Origin: Bacillus sp. 1780r2a1
GTDB lineage: Bacteria; Bacillota; Bacilli; Bacillales; Bacillaceae_H
Assembly: GCA_024134725.1 (NCBI GenBank)
Contig: CP099863.1
Location: forward strand, 1,173,501-1,237,500
Reading direction: 5' to 3'
Length of the DNA: 64,000 nucleotides
Shown one piece after another: positions 60,486-64,000 of this stretch. Under the pieces are notes generated by a model. That model worked only from the letters and a program-made list of their open reading frames with translations. It made no database searches and was not told the origin of the DNA. A program made the translations under genes and the position numbers. Each line of letters opens with the position of its first letter. Within the stretch, counting starts at the first letter, position 1.

Positions 60486-60557
60486 GACATTTAATTAAAA
60501 AAGAATATTATTTTACATAGGATTTCATAGGATGAATTTTTTCTAGTATGCATCATT

Positions 60558-60581
60558 AGTTTGTACCATAGTTTGTACCAT
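60558..60581. repeat. Perfect 12-bp tandem duplication
   Basis: AGTTTGTACCAT occurs twice in direct tandem between the purine permease promoter and the 3' end of natK. Its function, if any, is unknown. Confidence 0.7.
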
Positions 60582-60605
60582 TAATAGCAAATTCATTGAA
60601 GAAAA

Positions 60606-61538
60606 TTAAACAACAATTGGAAATTTAACTTTAATGGTTAATCGTTGGTTTTGATAAAGGTAATCTAAGTAACCGTTATATTGCTGAACTAGTTCATGAA
60701 TGACAAATGTACCAAGACCTTCGTGGCTACCTAGCTTGGTGGTTTGATTAAACTGTTTAAAGAGTTGGTCCTGAAGTTCATTAGAGAGTGATGGGGTTGA
60801 ATTGGTCACTTCCAGTATGTAAATACCACTTTTTACAAATGATGTAATTTTAATCTGCTTTTTATCAGTACAGATAGCTGCATCAAAGGCGTTTTCTAGA
60901 AGATTGATTAGCAAGTTCATTTGATCAAGCTTTGAAATAGGAAGTTGTGACAGTGGGTAATCAAGCTGAAATACTAGCTCGATGTTATGTTGAACTGCCT
61001 GCTGCTTCCATTGATATAGAACTGAAGCGATATGTCCGCTTTCCCCTTTCATGTATGTATTTGTGTTATACAGTGCGTCGACATAGTGTTTAATATACTC
61101 ATTAGCTTTTTCATATTGGTTGCTATCGATAAGATAGGATACAGCGCTTATATGTTTCATAAAATCATGTCGCTCTCCTCGTATTTGTTGAAACGAGTCG
61201 TTCGTCTTTGAAAGCTCAGAGCTTGCTGCCATTTCACGCTTATTCGTCAGGTATATTTGTTTATGGAGTTTCGCCGTTTCGAAATAGTAAATTAATAAAA
61301 CAGCTAACAGCAGCAGCGACACAATAGAGGAATCAGAAATCCATATACCGCTTACTATACAAATTGACAAAGTAAATGCTACCAATGAAATAGAAATCTC
61401 AAACGTAACTTGTTTTATATAGATATACACGCTGGTCCAAACTACTGTCCATATAAATGCAAGAGCGATAGCAGGTAGGGGCTTGCTAAGCAAAATAACA
61501 GTGGAGCATAGAGTAGTTATCGATAAGAGGTACTTCAT
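60606..61538 (-). CDS. natK: GHKL sensor histidine kinase NatK-like
   Basis: 310 aa. Four or so N-terminal membrane helices (residues 5-87) lead to a kinase part with the H-box RGERHDFMKHI (H124), N-box LINLLENAFDAAI and G-box GLGTFVIHELVQQYNG. This is the AgrC/DcuS-like GHKL type with no separate outer sensor domain. It follows the response-regulator gene by 12 bp and faces away from natAB; in B. subtilis NatKR controls natAB. The signal is unknown. Confidence 0.85.
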   Translation of the reverse strand: MKYLLSITTLCSTVILLSKPLPAIALAFIWTVVWTSVYIYIKQVTFEISISLVAFTLSICIVSGIWISDSSIVSLLLLAVLLIYYFETAKLHKQIYLTNKREMAASSELSKTNDSFQQIRGERHDFMKHISAVSYLIDSNQYEKANEYIKHYVDALYNTNTYMKGESGHIASVLYQWKQQAVQHNIELVFQLDYPLSQLPISKLDQMNLLINLLENAFDAAICTDKKQIKITSFVKSGIYILEVTNSTPSLSNELQDQLFKQFNQTTKLGSHEGLGTFVIHELVQQYNGYLDYLYQNQRLTIKVKFPIVV

Positions 61539-61550
61539 AAAAAAGCTCCT

Positions 61551-62249
61551 TTAGAAAAAATTCCGCTGTAAACGATCTAAATTGCTTTTAGTGATTAGGG
61601 CGGTTTGGTTCGTTTGTTGAAATGAAATTGAATAAGAGTGCTTCGTATAGAGAGAAAAATTTTTTACATATTGAACATTAATAATAAAAGCACGATGTGA
61701 ACGCATGAAATGAGACTTGTTGAGCTCTTTTTCTAAATCATTTAGCGATAGATAAGTAGAATAGTCTCCTATTGTTGTAAAAATTGTAGTTGATCTTCCC
61801 GTTCGTTCAGCAAAAATAATATCTTTTTTATCAATGATTTGCATTTCATTTTTTTGTTTTAAGACAAGCTTATCCTTCCTACCTTGAGGTTCGTTAATTT
61901 GTAAAAATCGATTAATGCCTTTAAATAATCGCTCTTTCGAGTAAGGTTTCATGATGTAGTCTAAAACGTTCAATTCAAAAGCGTGTACCGCAAAGCCTGT
62001 ATGGCCCGTAACAAAAATGACTTTAATATTTAGCGCGTAGCTATTTATAAAATCGGCTAATTCATATCCTGAAAGCAAAGGCATTTCAATATCTGTAATG
62101 AGCAAGTCAATTTCGTCTTTTTTAATTTCTTCGTACGCTTCTTCAGCATCACTTGTTGCAAAAATAATTTCAAGATTATCTGCGTTTTTTAACGATAATT
62201 TTAACTTTTCTAAATCGTACTTTTCATCATCTACTAATCCAACCTTCAT
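61551..62249 (-). CDS. natR: LytTR response regulator NatR-like
   Basis: 232 aa. Receiver domain with D7/D8, phospho-acceptor D53 in LLITDIEMP and K101 in IMKPYS; then a LytTR DNA-binding domain from about residue 128 (IIDKKDIIFAERTGRSTTIFTTIGDYSTYLSLNDLEKEL...FMRSHRAFIINVQYVKNF). Divergent from natA over a 167-bp region that contains two copies of TGACAGG 21 bp apart, as expected for LytTR dimers. In B. subtilis the pair activates the Na+ exporter. Confidence 0.88.
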   Translation of the reverse strand: MKVGLVDDEKYDLEKLKLSLKNADNLEIIFATSDAEEAYEEIKKDEIDLLITDIEMPLLSGYELADFINSYALNIKVIFVTGHTGFAVHAFELNVLDYIMKPYSKERLFKGINRFLQINEPQGRKDKLVLKQKNEMQIIDKKDIIFAERTGRSTTIFTTIGDYSTYLSLNDLEKELNKSHFMRSHRAFIINVQYVKNFSLYTKHSYSISFQQTNQTALITKSNLDRLQRNFF

Positions 62250-62321
62250 ATCAGACCCTCACATGCATTAAAAGTTTCTTCATTATTTTACCATGTCTGA
62301 GAAGTGAAAAGGGACGCTTCG

Positions 62322-62382
62322 TGACAGGAAATGACCTTTTAATGACAGGTTCGGTGTTTTGTTCCATATTCTTTTGTAAAAT
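62322..62382 (+). promoter_or_regulatory. natA promoter with 21-bp-spaced direct repeats
   Basis: TGACAGG at 62322-62328 and again at 62343-62349, exactly 21 bp apart (two turns), as LytTR regulators prefer. The -10 TAAAAT (62377-62382) has no good -35 at 17 bp, consistent with dependence on an activator such as NatR. Confidence 0.6.
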
Positions 62383-62416
62383 GAAACCAATCAACAGAAC
62401 GGAAAGGGGTATAAAG

Positions 62417-63154
62417 GTGATTGAACTGAAGGGTGTATCTAAACTTTTTGTTGAAAAAAAAGAAAAAATTCAAGCGGTTCAAAGTGTAAACGTCAAGATA
62501 AAAAAAGGAGAGGTTGTGGGCCTTTTAGGTGAAAATGGAGCGGGGAAAACGACGCTTTTGCGAATGATTTCAACCGTTATGGAACCATCTGAAGGTAGCA
62601 TTTTCATTGAAGGTATTAACATTCATAGAGATCCTAACAAAGTAAAAAAAAGAATGGGTGTATTGTTCGGAGGGGAAACGGGATTGTACGACCGCTTGAC
62701 GGCAAGGGAAAACTTATCTTATTTTGCAAAGTTTTATGGAATGAGTAAACATGAAACAAAAGTAAGGATTGAAGAGTTAGCGAAGCGATTCGGCATGCGC
62801 GACTATTTGGATCGAAAAGTAGGAGGATTTTCAAAAGGAATGCGTCAAAAGGTAGCAATTGCAAGGACGCTTCTACATAATCCAGACGTTATCTTGTTTG
62901 ACGAACCAACGACCGGTCTTGATATTACGGCTGCTAATATGTTTCGTGAGCTGGTGCGAAGTTTGAAAAAAGAAGGAAGGACTATTATCTTTTCCAGTCA
63001 CATAATGGAGGAAGTTGAACAGCTCTGTGAATCTGTCATTATGATACACAAAGGAAAAATGGTATATCACGGCACAAATGAATCTCTATATGAAGAAGAA
63101 GAAAGCAGAGATTTAAACTATATCTTTATGTCTCGTATTATAAGGGGGGTTTAA
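62417..63154 (+). CDS. natA: Na+ ABC exporter ATPase
   Basis: 245 aa from GTG 62417 (AAAGGGG seven bases before); a much longer frame to 62321 runs through the promoter and is rejected. Walker A GENGAGKTT, signature FSKGMRQK, Walker B VILFDEP and H-loop SSHIMEE are present. The signature Q-loop region FGGETGLYDRLTARENL is typical of NatA. It powers NatB for sodium (or drug) extrusion. natB follows after one base. Confidence 0.92.
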   Translation: MIELKGVSKLFVEKKEKIQAVQSVNVKIKKGEVVGLLGENGAGKTTLLRMISTVMEPSEGSIFIEGINIHRDPNKVKKRMGVLFGGETGLYDRLTARENLSYFAKFYGMSKHETKVRIEELAKRFGMRDYLDRKVGGFSKGMRQKVAIARTLLHNPDVILFDEPTTGLDITAANMFRELVRSLKKEGRTIIFSSHIMEEVEQLCESVIMIHKGKMVYHGTNESLYEEEESRDLNYIFMSRIIRGV

Positions 63155-63155
63155 C

Positions 63156-64000
63156 ATGATTTGGCATGTATATATAAAAGAATTACTGGATTCGTTACGC
63201 GATAAGAAAACCATTTATCTCAGTGTATTGATTCCAATGGTCATGAATATAGGAATGTTATATTTTGTAGACTCGTATGGTTCAGGTAAAGAAGATAAAT
63301 CAATTACAGTGGCCATTGGTGAACAAGCTGACGGGCATGTTACTAGTTGGTTAAAGCAGGATAAAAGTATTGAAGTTATGAAAGTTGAAAATCCAGTACA
63401 AGCGGTTGAAGAAGGAGAAGCTTCTATTGCAATAAGAGCCAGTCAAAATTTCTCTGAGCAAATGACAAACTTAAATTCTCCCGAAATTACGTTATACAGT
63501 GATCTTACAAGTGGGAAAGGAGATGCTGCGAATGCCTATGTAAGTGCACTATTAGAACAGCAGCAAAAAGGCTTAGTAAATGAACAGCTACTGGAATTAG
63601 AGGTGGATAAACGAACGCTCTCGCCGTTTGTAATCAAAGCAAAAAATGTAAATGGTGAAGATAGTTCACTTGGAATGGTTTCTATGTTTGCTCCTCTTCT
63701 TATTATTATGACGATTATAGCAGGGTGTCTCCCTTCAGCAAATGATATGTTTGCTGGTGAAAAAGAAAAAAATACGATGGAAGCTTTATTAATGACACCA
63801 GTAAAAAAAATTCATCTAATTATAGGAAAGTGGCTAGCTATTTCAACACTTGGCATGGTAAGTGGTATTCTGTCTTTAGTGACATTTATCGTATTTATTC
63901 AATATTTTACGAAAAATTTGGGAAATGCATTAGATCTGTCCAGTCATTTGGGGATATTTAGCCTTTCATTATTTCTTGGCATTGTATTATTTTCCTTACT
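63156..64000 (+). CDS. natB: Na+ ABC exporter permease, cut at the window end
   Basis: At least 281 codons, with no stop before the window edge. AAGGGGGGTTTAAC precedes the ATG. N-terminal helix (KTIYLSVLIPMVMNIGMLYFV), a long outer loop (about residues 38-175), then membrane helices beginning MFAPLLIIMTIIAGCLPSANDMFAGEKEKNTMEALLMTPV, the hallmark of NatB/ABC-2 permeases. The missing C-terminus should contain three or so further helices. Confidence 0.9.
   Translation, partial: MIWHVYIKELLDSLRDKKTIYLSVLIPMVMNIGMLYFVDSYGSGKEDKSITVAIGEQADGHVTSWLKQDKSIEVMKVENPVQAVEEGEASIAIRASQNFSEQMTNLNSPEITLYSDLTSGKGDAANAYVSALLEQQQKGLVNEQLLELEVDKRTLSPFVIKAKNVNGEDSSLGMVSMFAPLLIIMTIIAGCLPSANDMFAGEKEKNTMEALLMTPVKKIHLIIGKWLAISTLGMVSGILSLVTFIVFIQYFTKNLGNALDLSSHLGIFSLSLFLGIVLFSL

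Noticed and set aside
62321-62416. Long N-terminal extension of NatA
   Set aside because: It runs through the direct repeats and -10 box; GTG 62417 has a good ribosome site and gives the normal NatA N-terminus.
1-64000. CRISPR arrays, tRNA/rRNA genes, complete insertion sequences or prophage
   Set aside because: No regularly spaced repeats, tRNA cloverleaf-like sequences, transposase frames or phage structural genes were seen.

Overview
This window looks like the chromosome of a low-GC, spore-former-type Firmicute of the family Bacillaceae, most likely Priestia (Bacillus megaterium group) or a close relative. The reasons are Shine-Dalgarno sites of the AGGAGG type, frequent GTG/TTG starts, and Bacillus-style gene sets: divergent nagR-nagB-nagA/nagP, cydA-B-S-D-C, natKR/natAB, a DUF3231 protein, a SipS-type signal peptidase and an S-box riboswitch. 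An epoxide hydrolase closely resembling the B. megaterium enzyme points the same way. The genus call is inference.

Layout. 1-3.7 kb: a visibly A/T-rich accessory cluster (unusual cytochrome P450, dienelactone-hydrolase-like protein, HcaT-like MFS transporter, unknown protein), probably the right end of a larger island. 3.7-4.8 kb: two small acidic proteins of unknown role. 5-9.5 kb: a TerC-family metal exporter behind a structured leader, an FAD oxidoreductase, and a minus-strand group of small membrane proteins (two of only 38 and 49 aa) with a small hydrolase. 9.7-15.1 kb: a five-gene operon (M20 deacylase, RpiR regulator, GNAT acyltransferase, N-succinylamino acid racemase, YjiH permease) that fits the known D- to L-amino acid conversion pathway via N-succinyl intermediates. 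15-30.5 kb: housekeeping and accessory singletons, including an epoxide hydrolase, secreted lipase, lipoprotein, SstT, a LacI regulator with a divergent HAD phosphatase, DUF3231, LCP-like, PilZ and SUKH-like proteins. 30.5-35.2 kb: the GlcNAc regulon, with two NagR-type operators lying over the -35 boxes of divergent promoters. 36.5-41.5 kb: a membrane-anchored DUF6583-like protein and a three-gene ABC-2 exporter operon. 41.6-47.6 kb: cytochrome bd oxidase operon including a 33-aa cydS. 47.7-57 kb: a 5'-nucleotidase, a CNNM/CorC protein, signal peptidase, LapA-like protein, a degenerate metallopeptidase, and an S-box (SAM-I) riboswitch controlling an 82-aa orphan protein. 57.2-60.4 kb: a decayed lipoprotein gene, an MFS exporter and a PurR-box-controlled purine permease. 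60.6 kb to the end: the NatKR two-component system divergent from natAB, with natB cut by the window edge.

Recurring themes are structured non-coding elements (two covarying terminator modules carrying a GCTGGG(A)CATAAGT motif, twin identical terminators, a tandem pair of GC-rich intergenic repeats) and proteins of enzymatic families that have lost catalytic residues (P450 I-helix pair, LCP-like, YgjP-like metallopeptidase, alpha/beta hydrolase). No tRNA, rRNA, CRISPR array, insertion sequence or prophage was seen.
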